This document shows positions 38,060-52,200 of a DNA stretch of 64,000 bases, piece after piece. The stretch is from Manis javanica (taxonomy: Eukaryota; Chordata; Mammalia; Pholidota; Manidae). The stretch is taken from NCBI RefSeq assembly GCF_040802235.1, contig NC_133156.1, forward strand, positions 183,594,351 through 183,658,350. Reading direction: 5' to 3'. The notes beneath the pieces are model-generated. The model was not told the origin of the DNA and ran no database searches. It saw nothing but the letters and a program-made list of their open reading frames with translations. Within the stretch, counting starts at the first letter, position 1. Every line of letters starts with the position of its first letter. The position numbers and the translations under genes are program-made.

Positions 38060-40222
38060 TGATGTGAAGTCCAGTATGTTTTTATTCTTCCATTACCTAG
38101 CAGCTTTTTTTATCTTTACTGACTTCACTGATGCAACATTGACAGGCTTGCATTTTTTGCAACCACTTAGCAGAAATGCCAGTTTTTGTATACCATTACA
38201 GACCTATTGAAACAAATTCTGGGAGTGAGGCCCAGCAATGTTTTAACCCTGTAGTAATTGCCAGTGCATACTCAAGTTGGAGAACCACTGGGGTAGAGCT
38301 GGCTTTCAGTCAGCCCCTGCATGATTAATGTCAAAAGATTAGTAGTCTCCTGAAGTAACAGGCTCTGACAGTATTTTTTTCTTTCAATGAAGAATTATTC
38401 TTTAATGCTAATTGCATAAAACTTACCAATATGCTTAATACATTGTTAACTTGTTTTGCTCTTTGAAGAGGCAATTTCAGATGCCCTGGTGGGAAACTTA
38501 AAGTAGGTTTGATATAGTGTTCTTTCAAGTGAAAATAAATCTCATTGCAAAACAAGTCTTAGGTTGACAGAAACTATTTCATTAATATTTACTGATCCTT
38601 AACATACACATAACACAATATTACATTCTCTACAATACTGTTTTCATTGAAACCACAAGAGGAAAAAATAAGAATATGTAACATACTTGTTAAGAATAAA
38701 ATTAGAAAAAAGCTGACCATTTGGCAAACTATAAATTTAAGCCCTGCCTTTATATCAAATATATCTTGGCAATTTTATCAGCATACTAATATTCACAATT
38801 GTAGCAGAGAAGAAATCTTTAAGAATCAATGTTCTCTTCCCCCATTTTGCTAAAGTAGCTACTGCTTTAATCAGGTGAAGAACTTTTTTTCACAGTACAC
38901 GTTGACTTTGTTGGAGTTACTTTGAGAACTCAGGCTTTTCTTCTGTCCTACTAGTGACTACAAGGACAGTCAGTCACAATCTTTGTACAGTAAATGTAGA
39001 ACTGGTTCTCAAGTTTGGCTGCACATAGAATCATTTAGGAAGCTTTATAGTCCTACAGGTGATTCCAATATGCAGCCAAGGTTGAGAACTGCTGCCTTAA
39101 AACAAGATTTCAGCAACCAATTTCTTACCAAAATGCTACAGTAGCTTTAGAAGCATTTAATAATTTGAACATATGCTGGATTTATTTGATCAAGTGTGGT
39201 GTCATTCTAAATATCCTACTTTAGTGTAATCTGCTCTGGAGTACACTAAATTGCCTCTACTATCAAGATTACTGCTGGAGTTCTCATTTAGAGAAATCAA
39301 TCTTCACAAAATGGATCAGCTTTGATAATGGATTGGTTTCTTGGGACCTTTAAGGCACTAAAAACCCTTTGAAGACAGCTTACACCCCCACATCAGTGAT
39401 TCTCAATTCAGGTTGCACATTAGGAACTTTAAAAAGCTACAATGCTGAAGTCCTGTCCTTAATTCATTAAATCAATCTGGTTGTGAGGAATCTATTTTTT
39501 AAAGCTCCATAACTGAGGATTTCATAGTAGAATGCCAAATTCTTAAATCAATAGCCTATATTTGCTTTTCATTTTACTTGAGATTTTTGTATGACATCTT
39601 AAGGTTATACGACTTAGATTTCTGAATTCCACCCATAATTAAATCCAGACAGAAGCAATCAAAAGAACATTCTGAAAGTCAAGGCTGCAAGCATGGGCAC
39701 TTTTACTTTAAAGGGCATAAATTATTAACTAAAGCCAGGCATATGATACCAACTCCCATAGTTTTAACTATCTGGCTAAAGATCACATCCAGCTATGAAG
39801 CACAAATGAACTAGTTCCCAACTGAAAGACGTATCTTTACATTTTTCAAGTGTTCAGCTTATTTAAAATGCTCTAAGGTTTTGTTCAAAATCCAGCATCC
39901 CACCCCCAGACTTACTGAACGAGAATCTCCAGAGGAGCTAGGGAATCCATTATTTAACAAACTCCTGGTGAATCTTAGACAAGTTTGGGAAATACTATTT
40001 ATGGATATTAAAAGTGAAGAAACTTTAGAGATGACATAAATGCAATAGTTACACCTTCACACTCAATTAGAACCTTGTATTTCCTCATGACTCACTGGGG
40101 TTATTTTAGTTTAATAATAATGATGACAAAATACATGATTCACAATCATCTTTGCTCAGATTGTGTTGTTTTTGCCAGTGATGCTCCGTTTGTTACCAGG
40201 AGGGGAAAATGATAGTGTTATT
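38060..40222 (-). other. PCYOX1: Probable PCYOX1 3' UTR with old MER5-like DNA transposons
   Basis: A minus-strand AATAAA lies at 38086-38081, about 2.1 kb past the PCYOX1 stop, and is a candidate poly(A) signal. The true end is not certain from sequence alone. Pieces resembling MER5-type hAT elements lie at about 38225-38295, 39005-39105, 39400-39520 and 39890-39995, recognised by 'gttgagaactgctgc' or 'gagaaccactgg' type ends. Confidence 0.45.
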
Positions 40223-43200
40223 TCATAGTTCAGTTTTAAGTTTCTCATATAAGTCCTCTTGGTCAATCATGTCTATGTGCCCATTCCAGCGGTGATAGGC
40301 AAGGAGAGCGGCATTGTGGGCTGCAATGGCACTCATCTCCATGGCGCTTGCTGCACACTCTATGCCATTGAGGTAATAAAGGTGGTCGTGTAGTATGATG
40401 GAGGGGCATTTCTCTGGAGGTTTATAATGGGGATACGCAAGCCACAGCTGCTTCACAGCATAATCATAGGACAAAAAGAGCTTTAAAATTTGTTCTTTAG
40501 TAAGAATTTCTGGGGAAAAGATCTTCCAAATATATGTGCCATCTGTTGGTGGTTGAAGATTATTATTTTCTCTCACAGAAGATACAATCCCAATGCTATT
40601 AATGAACAAATCTGAATTATCTGTGGTTAAGATTGTACTAAGATCAAACTCAGCTAAAGCTCTGGAGCTAAAAATAGTTGAATTCAATTGCCCCTTAATT
40701 AAAGTTGTCACTATATGTTGATAGTATTGATGGAATTCCTCAATTGGAGGGTCAAAGTTGAGAAAAGTTATATTGGACATTTTCCGATTCAGTGGAGTGG
40801 CCACCAAAACTATGTCATAGAAGTCTGAATGGGTCTCAGGTCCAGCTTGGTAGACGACTTCATACATCTTCGTGGGATTTCCTAGAGGAAATAAGGAACC
40901 ATACATTTCTTTAGTGTTTCTTACACTATTTTACATCTTCTAAAAATAATCCTATACCTTCTTAATAGTTTGTAATTATAAGGAATTAAAGTAGTTTTAT
41001 CCCGTAAGATAACTGTCCAAAACTGAGGCCAATTTCATACTCAGAATAGAAATACTACCTTGTCAATAATACAAAATATGAAAGTTTTTCTTTTAAAGAT
41101 GAGAATACTTTTTACATCCAAGGAGTCATGCCACTCACTGTACTTGAACACAATTAAGAATATTTCTACATAGCATACACAATTTAAAATTCCCATCATT
41201 TGGAACTGAGTGAGAGGTATGGTGGAAGAGAGGTTTTTCTACCTTAGCAATTATTTCCTACAGGGGAAATTAGCAAGAGTAAAACAGGAACGCAAACTCA
41301 CCTGTATACTTTGTCCTTGTTTTCTCCTCTATGTACATTACTGAGCCAGATATCAGGTTGCTTTTGGATGCCTGAAGGAGTCCTGAGCAAACAAGTTTAT
41401 TGCCACCGTCTACTGCCCAAAGGCCAGAATCAGCACAAGACATTGACACTGCCCCTGTTGGTAGCAGGAAAAAATGTGTTTTAATTGTTACTGTAAGAGG
41501 CCCTGTACCCACTCTCCTTCCCAGTTAGGTGAATTCTCCTCCATAGGTCTTCCAGACATTGCCAAATGGACCCTGGGGGCAAAATCTTTCCCAGCTGAGA
41601 ATGATTCAACTATAAGAAAAGCTAAGGACTCTCCCTATAAAAATGAACATTTATATATACACAATTTTGCCAACAATGTGTGAGGTTTCACAGAAAAAGG
41701 TAGTCTTCAACTCATGGCCTAAAGTCAGGAGCCACCATAGCATCAAGTCAATTTCCCCTATGAACTAATAATGTCCATAACTGTTTTGAGCCTTGGCTTA
41801 CCCACAAAGCCATTGATGTCCATGCTTTGGCCATAATTGACCCTCATGACAGGAGCAACAATTTCGTTGAGGAATTTCTCAGAGAAGCCAGCTTTCTGCA
41901 AGGTTTCAAGAAGTGTTCGGTTAAGCATTCCAAGGAAGTCGTCCCCTCCGAGGGAATGTAGTAACTTTTCTACACTACTGAAGGCATAGTCATGAGATTG
42001 GTAGCGGTAGATCCTTTTGAAAAGAAAAGAAATGGCCATTAAACACCAAACAAGATAGGGGAAAGAGGATGCACAAATAAGAGAAATAGCAAGACTCAAA
42101 CTGACTTTCATGTTTCCTTCTGAAGGGTACCTACTTATCGTGATAGGCACCTTAGTCACCATCTTCCCCAGATATCCCAGAAGCTCTTGGCCCTCCCTCT
42201 CCCTCCTCTGGAAGGCCAATGTCCTTTGCATATGCTCTTCTGCATTAATATGGTCATTGTGAGCACCTTTTAAGAAGTGGGTATGCCTTGTTCACCTTAT
42301 CTTCAGCAGCACTGAGACATGTCCAAAATTAGACATGCATCTTTCCATCAGGCTTGATCCACCACCCACCCAGCCATCCCAGCCAAAACTAACAAGTCCC
42401 TCCTAACATCCTGCATTTAGTTTCATTGTTCATTTGGTTTCAATTTGAAACATTTTCACTTCTTTCTGCTTCTCCCACCCAAAAAGAAAATCTTACCAAT
42501 CTAATATTTCTCTTGTTACTTCATTCTAATTTCCCTGACTTTGAGTCAGGATTTATATTCAAACTACTAACATGAATATCTGATCTACCTGCTGAGGGCA
42601 TTGTCAAAAGAATCAGTGGCAATTTAACATCACAGCTGCCAAAAGCTTGATATCACCTAGGACTAACAAGAGGTAGACTGAAAGACTAAAAAGAAATACT
42701 GGGGAATGGAAAACATGACACGTTCCTAGGGACCTCAAAGGCCATGCCCATGTATGAGGCTGCCACATGCCCACAGCAGACCTGAGAAGGTCCTAATCTG
42801 TCATCTCTGGCTGACCTTGAGGCTTTGAGCAAGCAGGAAATAAAGGCGAAGTAGAGGTATAAACTGCCTGCAAAAGCATCCAAAACATACCCCAACACAC
42901 ACACACTTCACTGGCCACACATGACAAAGAATACAGACTTTAGACTTAGTCCCAGAAAGTCACTAAACAAACAGCAACAACTAATCCTGAGGTGAGGGGA
43001 AATCTGACTGGAGTTGCCATCTAATATTATTTTAAATGTCCAGTTTTCAACAAAAATCATGAGACACCCAGAGAAACAAGAAAGTGTGGCCCAAACACAA
43101 GTAGGAAAAGGGAGTCAATAGAAACTGTCCCTGGACCCAGACATTGGACTTGCTAGACAAAGACTTCAAATAAGCTATTATAAATATGTTCAAACAAATA

Positions 43201-46200
43201 AAGGAAGCCATGTCTAAAGAACTAAAATAAGTATGAGACTGTTTCATGAAATATAGACTATCAATAAAGAGACAAAAAAATTTTAATTTTGGAGTTGAAA
43301 AGTACAATACAGACTTAATAGAAATAAAAAATTCTCTAGAGGGGCTCAACAGCAGATTTGAAATAGCAGACAAATCGGTGAACTCAAAGATAAGGTCAAC
43401 TGACACATATAGAAAGAAAAAAGGAATGAGCAGAGCCTCAGAGACCTTTGGACAACAAAACATATCAACATACTCATAATGGGAATCCTAGAAGGAGAGG
43501 GGAAAAAAGGACCAAAAAACTGAAGAAATAACAGCCCAAACTTCCCAAATTTGATGGAAAACATTAATCCACACATCCAGGAAGCTCAACAAATCCAAGC
43601 AGAATACACTCAAATCCAAAGCATATAAATACAACAAATCCAAGCAGAATCCATACTTAAATACATCAACAGTCAAACTGTGGAAGGACAAAAAAAAGAA
43701 TTCTGAAAGCAAGAGAAAAGTGACTTAACCAGCACAAGGAAGACTCAATGAGATCAACAGCTGACTTCTCATCAGAAACCATGAAGGCCAAAAAGGATGA
43801 TGCTCAAATTGCTGAAAGAAAAGACCATCAACAAAAAGTTCCATATCCAGCAAAACTCTCCTTCAAAAATGAACAGAAATTAAGATTATCCCAGGTAAAC
43901 AAAAACAGATTAATTTAATACTAGCTCTCCAAGAAATACTAAAGGGAGTCCCTCAGGCTGAGATGACACTAGACAAACTCAAATCCAGATAAAGAAATTA
44001 ACAGTACTGGTAAAGGTAACTATATATGTAAATATAAAAGTTTAAAAGTATAGATGTTTGTAACTCTTTTCTCCTATCTGACTTAAAAGACAACTGCATA
44101 AAGTAATAATTATAAAGCTAAGGAGCTTGTAATGATAACACAAAAGATGGTGTGGTAACAAAATATATTGGAGCAAAGTTTTTGTATGCTATTGAAATTA
44201 AGTTGGTATTAAAACAACACCGTTTTAAGCAATTAACATTATTTTAAGATTAATAGTAATGCCCAGCAAATAAAACTAGTAATTAATAGTAATATTAATA
44301 CTAAAACTAATAACAAAAAAATACATATACTAAAAGAAACAACAAAATAATTTAAACAGTATACTAGAAAATACCTCTCTAAAACAAAAGAAGGCAGCAA
44401 CTATAAATCTAATGCACAGCATAGTGATTATAGTGAAGAGAGAAATGAATGATGCCTAGAGTATTAGGGGAAGACTTTGTTGAAAAGAGTCAGATAAGAG
44501 ATTGGGCTTTGAAGTAAGGAATGGCATCCAACCAAAATTGTATAAGTACATGCTCAGACTTGGATATCAACCTGGCAAGTCTGGATAACAGGGGCTGCAA
44601 GATTTCCACCCCAAGTACCTCCAACAACAGAGAAAAAAAGGAATGCATATACCCAGGAGTACCACAAGTTTTACCCCTCCTTCAAGTGTCATGGTTTACT
44701 ACTGTCACACTGACCTTAAGCTCACACTGTGCACACTGAAATGGAAGCACAAAAATGACAATGTAACTCGACCTCCCCAAAGCTGGTCAGCAAAACCCCC
44801 AAAAGTTTCTGGAGAAGACCACATGAAGAATCTACTCCAAAACTACTAGATCTAATATCTGAATTCAAAAAATTAATACACAGAATTAATTACACAGATA
44901 TAAAATACACAGATACAAAATACACAGAAATCTGTTGCATTCATATATACTAATGATGAACTAGCAGAAAGAGAAATCATTCACAATTGCATCAAAAAGA
45001 ATAAAATACCTAGGAATAAATCTAACCAAGGAAGTGAAAGACCTATACTCTGAAAACTACAAGACACTCATGACAGAAATTAAAGAAGATACTGATAAAT
45101 GGAAACACATCCTGTGCTCATGGATAGGAAGAATTAATATTGTCAAGATGGCCATCCTGCCTAAAGCAATCCACAGATTCAATGCAATCCCTATCAAAAT
45201 ACAAACAGCATTCTTCAACGAACTAGAATAAATAGTTCTAAAATTCATGTGAAACCACAAAAGACCCTGAATAGCCAAAGTAACCCTGAGAAGGAAGAAT
45301 AAAGCAGAGGGGATTACACTCCCCAACTTCAAGCTCTACTACAAAAGCCACAGTAATCAAGACAATTTGGTACTGGCACAAGAACAGATCCATAGACCAA
45401 TGGAACAGACTAGAGAGCCCAGATATAAAAATAAACCCAAGCACATAGAAGCCACAGGGCATAAATCTGCAAAGAAGTAAAAAGCTAACCTTTTCAAACA
45501 ATATTGCCTCTCTCTCACTTACCAACTTTACATCTCCCTGTATGGCCCCGGAAGATGACTGGTTAGCCAGAGACGGGTAAGATTCCTCAAGGGAGGAACA
45601 ACCTAAGACAGGCACAGTCGCAGGGGGGCCATCAGGTGAGAATTTGGGGATCAACAGAGGGGAGGCTCAGAACCTCACCCCCCCTGCTTTGAGAGAAATC
45701 TTCTGCATCCGTGGATGTTTTGCTGCCCTTGTCTAGCCTGGATTAATACTTAGTCCATAGGCACACACCTGATCATCTAATCATCTACATTTGCCCTCTT
45801 ACAGCACTAAACTATGTTTTCTACCTTTATCTTGCATCTACCTACCACTTCAGCATTTTATTAAAAATAAAAATAATAATAATAATAAAGGGAGAAATGT
45901 GGGATCAACATAAAAATCAAGTACAAAAATCAAACGAATATTCATATTTGACCTGATTGTTTATAGGTCATAATGCGTGATCAAAACCGAAAGTTTCTGT
46001 GATGAATGCCCTTGTACTGTTCACCATGTAAGAATTTATTCACTATGTAAGAATTCGTTCACCATGTAAGAACTTGTTCGTTATGCTTCAGAAGATTGGA
46101 GACTGACGAGAATTAGACTTGAGATGGATTAATGATTGTACATTGAGCATTGACCCCCCTATACTGAATTTTATTGTTGTTAACAACCATTTGATCAATA

Positions 46201-49200
46201 AATATGAGAGATGCCCTCTCAAAAAATAAATAAATAAATAAATAAACCCAAGCATATATGGTCAATTAATATACGATAAACGAGCCATGGACATACAATG
46301 GGGAAATGACAGCCTCTTCAACAGCTGGTGTTGGCAAAATTGGACAGCTACATGTAAGAGAATGAAACTAGATTATTGCCTAACCCCATACACAAAAGTA
46401 AACTCAAAATGGATTAAAGACCTGAATGTAAGTCATGAAACCATAAAACTCTTAGAAGAAAACATAGGCAAAAATCTCTTGAATATAAACATGAGCAACT
46501 TTTTCCTGAACGCAAGGAAAAAAAAAATGAACAAATGGGACTACATCATGCTAAGAAGCTTCTGTACAGCAAATGACACCATCAGAACAAAAAGGCATCC
46601 TACAGTATGAGAGAATATATTTGTAAATGACATATCCAACAAGGGTTTAACATCCAAAATATATAAAGAAATCACACACCCTCAACACCCAAAAAGCAAG
46701 TAACCCTATTAAAAAATGGACGGAGGATACGAATAGACACTTCTCCAAAGAAATGCAGATGGCCAACAGGCACATGAAAAGATGCTCTACATCGCTAATT
46801 ATCAGGGAAATGCAAATTAAAATCACAATGAGATATCACCTCACACCAGTTAGGATGGCTAACATAGAAAAGTCTAGGAACAATAAATGCTGACAAGGAT
46901 GCAGAGAAAGAGGAACCCTCCTAACACTGCTGGTGGGAATGTAAACTAGTTCAACCATTGTGGAAAGCAGTATGGAGGTTCCTCAAAATGGAGGTTACTA
47001 AAAATAGAAATACCATTTGACCCAGGAATTCCACTCCTAGGAATTTACTCAAAGAATATAGGATCCCAGTTTGAAAAAGACATGTGCACCCCTATGTTTA
47101 TCACAGCACTATTTACAATAGCCAAGAAATGGAAGTGACCTAAGTGTCCATCAGTAGATGAATGGATAAAGATGTGGTACATATACACAATGGAATATTA
47201 TTCGGCCATAAGAAGAAAACAAATCCTACCATTTGCAACAACATGGATGGAGCCAGAGGGTATTATGCTCAGTGAAATAAGCCAGGTGGAGAAAAACAAA
47301 TACCAAATGATTTCACTCATCTGTGGAATATAACAACAAAGCAAAAACTGAAGGAACAAAACAGCAGCAGACTCATAGAACCCAAGAACGGACTAACAGT
47401 TACCAAATGGAAAGGGGTTGGGGAGGGTGGGTGGAAAGGGGTTGGGGGACAGTGGATGGGAAGGAGGGATAAGGGGAATAAGGGGCATTACGATTAGCAC
47501 CCATAATGTAGGTGGGGGGCTCGGGGAAGGCAGTATAGCACAGAGAAGACAAGTAGTGACTGTAATGGAGTATGTGGTGGGGATACTTGATAATGGGGGA
47601 AATCTAGTAACCACAATGTTGCTCATGTGATTTTATATTAATGATACCAAAATAAAAAAAGAGGAAGACCACATGAGCCACTTTGAAGAGGACCCAACTG
47701 CACCTGTCATACATATCCCAAAAAGGAGGAAAAAATTTTGAGCAAGGACTTTAGGTTTCTACACTGTTCAAACAAAGAAAAAGCTCCAGAATACTCTCCA
47801 ACTGTGCATTTTAACCTAGTAGTTCTTCTGACTGTATGTAAGATTCACTTGAGGTGCTTTTAAAAATACCAATGACAAGGCCCCCTACTCCAGAACAATG
47901 AAATCAAAATTCCATAGGGATGGAGCACAGCATTCTTATTTTAGAAAGATTCCCTTGTAAATCTAATTGCAGCCAACATTGAGAACAACTGCTTTACTAA
48001 AATGCAGGGGAATCTGTTGTTCCAGATTCCTCTTTGGCAACCTCTGTGGCTCCCAATCCTGGCTTTTGTGACATTCCAGTGTCTCTCCAACATGGGGTAA
48101 TATTACAACTACTTAACAACTGGTTACGGCATTAAACAGAAAGTAGGCTAACTACCACAGTGGAACAGAGTGGAGACTCCATGCTGGGAAAGGGAATTCC
48201 ATGCAAGGCAGCAGCTATTTTACCAGTCCAGCAGTATTTCACTATTTAACTGGCACATGCTGGCTCAATACCAGCCTTCCCTCCAACTATCTCATAGCAT
48301 ATGATAAAATTATCAAAATAAGATTTGTATGCTCTTGATTTATTAAACAAAACACAAATGTATGATGCATGCTCCTTTAAACAACACAAAGGCCAGTGCT
48401 ATATAATCAAATATCAAAGATAGATGGGGTTGGAGGGGAGGCCAATAATTCCATAGTTTGGGAACTGTTTAATAAAATCAAAAATAGTATAACCTATGTG
48501 GTCTCCTCACTGGATCTTCTGCACAGTTCTGTAATACCCTGAATTCACTTTAAAAGTGATTTCTTAATTCTCAAAGGGAAATTCTCTACATGTCAAACAG
48601 GTAAGAAAAATAAAGCATACAGGGAAGCTGCATCTGATGCCATCTGAAGTTAATTTACCTGTTGAACATGCTGCAACATGCCACCTTCCTTCTTTAAAAG
48701 GTGCCTGGCTGTCTCTACACAAATTCTATATATTTTCTTAGGTATTGGTTTATTGTTTATCTCTCTATTAGAAAGTATATTCTTTGAGGGCATGGACAAA
48801 TTCTACGTTCTGCCTCCTCAGGACCTAGAATAGCGCCTGGCACGTAACAGGCACTCAGTATTTGAATTAAATAAATGACTTAATGCCTACTTTAAAACAA
48901 TCTGCACTGTGACCTTAATGTACCCAACTGGAAAGGCTGTGCAAGGAATTGACCTAAGAATGATATTTAAAAAGAAAGAAATCCATAACTATCATAAGTT
49001 ACAGAAACTAGAGTGTACTTAACCCCCTCAACTCTTATACTTGTCCTGGTCAATACCTGGTCATATAACACGTAATTTTAACTTTTTAACAATTATTTTA
49101 TTATGTTGGAACAGTCATAGTGATGAAATATTATTGGCATTTACAAATTTAATTTCTCCAGCATCTAAAATTATAAAACAGCATAAAAACTAGAACATGC

Positions 49201-52200
49201 CAACAGCCTTAAAAAAAAAATAGGTTGAATCTTTCAAAGTTAGACTGGGTATTTTATGTTGCTTTTCCTAATTATCAAAGCAATGAACATTCATACACAC
49301 AGAAAATTTTGAAAATACAGAAAAATATGAAGAAAAAGAAAAAGGCACCTGTATTCTCACTACCCAGTGCTGGCATTTAATATCTTAATTTAAATTTGGG
49401 GGGCATAGAACTGATACTATACCTCAGGATAACTGAAACATCAGGTCACAATTACAGCTCACTGAAGTTTTCTGATCCTTTCTACAAACTCTTGTGCACA
49501 TTACTACATTCAACTACACAACACCAGCACAGTGCAGAGTTAAGAGTGAGGACTCTGGAGCCAGACTGCCTGGGTAGAAACTTCAGCTCCCCCACTTACT
49601 AGGTGCACACTTAAAACCTCTCTATGCCTCCACCTTCTACATTTGTAAAAAGAAGCTAATAACAGTGCCTACCTGAGAGAGCGGCCATGAGCGTTCAAGA
49701 AGGTAATATTTGTAGAGCATTTAAGAGTGTCTGGTAACACTAAATAAGCATTTACAAAATACATTTCAGAAGTAAAAATAAACTACCCTTTCAATTTCCA
49801 AGTGGATAAATGGTCTGCATACTTTATACAAAACATTTGTCTAACAATTTACCAACAGGCCTTGCAATTAGGTAGAGAACTTTTCCAAGAAACTATAATT
49901 CCTTAAGATCAATGGGGAAAATTACCTCATAAACTTGTCTAATATATCTTCTACCCACATGTGCATTCGGAGGGGCTGAAATCCATAGTGCCAAATTAGT
50001 TTAATTATGTTAATTATAAACCAGCTGCTCTCCTCAAACACCATAGTCTCTCCATTATAAACCCCCATTAGGCCACCATAGCTCTGAATAGTTGAGAGAC
50101 CTGCAAAAAAAAGAGAAAGGGTAGTAAGTCAGTTTCTAAGATGAACAATGACTTCAGAATGTAATCTGAAGCTACTGGGGACTCTCTGAAGTGAGTTAAT
50201 TCCAGGCTTCCCACCATTGTCAGGTGACTTATTAAAGGACCTCTTTTTTTTTTCTAAGGTATCATTGATATACAATCTTATGAAGGTTTCACATGAGCAA
50301 CATTGTGGTTACTACATTCACCCATGTTATCAAGTCCCCCACACACACCCATTGCAGTCACCATCCATCAGCGTAGTAAGATGAGGAGCTCTGTCTTTAG
50401 AACAGTATGTGATACATTATATACACTCACTAGCTGCCTAAAAGCAGATTCTCTAAAAGATGGGTCAAAGGATCATGCAGATACATCAAAAGAATTAGAC
50501 TGGCTACTTTCAGTCTAAGAAGACTAAAAAAATCACAAGGGAAAAGCCAAAGTACCAATGAATTCAACTTAAAAACATAAAGGTCATGAATCTTTGCAGT
50601 ATAAATTGCTCCTGGCATATATACGTGCCCTCATAGTGGAGAGGCCCAGGACACATCCAGAGGAAATACGGAAAGCAGATAAGGGAAAGGAGGCATCCTC
50701 GTTTCTGTGCAAATCCTATTTTGTGTAACCAGGTATTTCAGATAACTGGAAAGAAGCTAAAAAATTACACAATATTCCCTGAGAAAAGGGCCTGCAGAGG
50801 CCTGCCAGACTTCCACAACGTATCCAGCTCCTCTGCTAGTAGGAAAGCAGTCAGATGTCCCAGGTTCTAGGCACATGTCTGTACCTATTAGCTGTGTAAC
50901 CTTAAGCCAGACACTTCAAGCCTCTGGGCCTCATTGCTCCAGCTATAAAATGAGCACAGTAGATCTCTGCAAACCCAAATCTTTGATACTTCAAAAGCCA
51001 GAAGTTTAACAACTGATAACAGCAACCATCTCCACCCCAACCCCATGGCTGTAATTCCAGATAAGTGAAGATAAAAATAACTAGTGTCCCATTACAGGAG
51101 AGTGGTTCCTAACTAAGACAGTACCAGTTGCTAGCAAAAAAGTGAGGAAAACAGCTTTACCAACTTCTTTGTATAAGACAATTAACAAGGAGGAAAAGTT
51201 TCAGTTCCCTAGCTGATACAAATATCTGTTGACGGTCACACTGAAAGCTACTTGGCTCCAAGACCAAATTACTTACCCAGGTCCTTGACAAAACGCTTCA
51301 TGTGCAGATTTAAAGGATGGATGACAGAACCTCCTCCCTCGTATTCTTGCCCCCTCACAGTCATGGTGGCCAGACGGCCCCCCACCTCTCCTCTTTCAAA
51401 CAGATCAATCTTCACATCTTTCCCAAATTTCTGCCGCAGATAATAGGCTGCTGACGTGCCACCGATTCCAGCTCCAATAATTGCTAGGGGGGATATGAAG
51501 AGTTTCCCTCTTACCAGCTTTGTGGGTTTTGCTTTTTTTTTGAAAGGTCATCAACAATAGCAGATGTTGCGTTAGCCTATTAGTAATTTAGGAAAGCTCG
51601 GGAGAGGCGGAGGCAAGTGACAGTTGGACAGACACTGCCCCAGATAAAAGTGGTAGTAAATTAACTTACAAACTGACATGAAATTTTTTTTACCAGATGT
51701 CCAAAGGTTTTCATAGCTTTTTGTCAAGGCACTAGCGGGCCTGCACACTCCCCTTTGTGCCCAAACCATAGGAAAAGAAGAGGTGGGCACGAATTTCCAG
51801 CACGCATTTTAAATAAAGTGGCCGCCATTTTTGCCTAGATTTGTTCTCAGTATAGATAATGAACCCAAAGAACACAGCTTTAATGGGAATAAAAAACAAA
51901 GCAAACCAAAACAGGGAGCAGAAAAACAAGGCTGAAACTAGAAAGGCAGTGGATTATTTGGGCTGTGCAGTAGTTCTAGGCAGAGAAATTGTGCAAGCCA
52001 GGGGCCTCCTGAGAGCCGGCCGACCTCAGCAAAGCGGGCGGGGCGGGGAAGAGTGTTATCTCCTATCAAGGGAAGAAGACTGGATCAGCTTGTCTGCAGT
52101 GCTCGGTGAGCTGTGCCCGCGTGCTCCTGCCATCTGCAGAACAGAATGGGCCAGTCACTCCAGGACGCACGAGAAGGCTAGCCTCCAAAAGGTGCAGCAA

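Larger units (their letters stand above)
44827..47663 (+). mobile_element. Young 5'-truncated L1 (ORF2 3' part and 3' UTR)
   Basis: Bounded by the 13-bp duplication GAAGACCACATGA (44814-44826 and 47664-47676). Sequence starts in the ORF2 reverse-transcriptase region ('aaatctgttgcattcatata') and runs through the ORF2 end ('caatggaatattattcggcc') to a 3' UTR with G-rich tracts and an A-rich end. The retroposon at 45444-46240 interrupts it. Without that insert and its extra target copy it is about 2.0 kb. ORF2 contains stops, so it is not mobile. It is antisense within PCYOX1 intron 3. Confidence 0.88.

Noticed and set aside
43047-43463. Minus-strand open frame of 138 codons
   Set aside because: Antisense to an L1/HAL1 ORF1 region. 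Its hydrophobic composition is the usual result of reading A-rich L1 sequence backwards.
46020-46076. Three spaced repeats considered as a CRISPR-like array
   Set aside because: The units are directly adjacent, there are only three, and they lie in an LTR-derived U3 of a mammalian retroposon.
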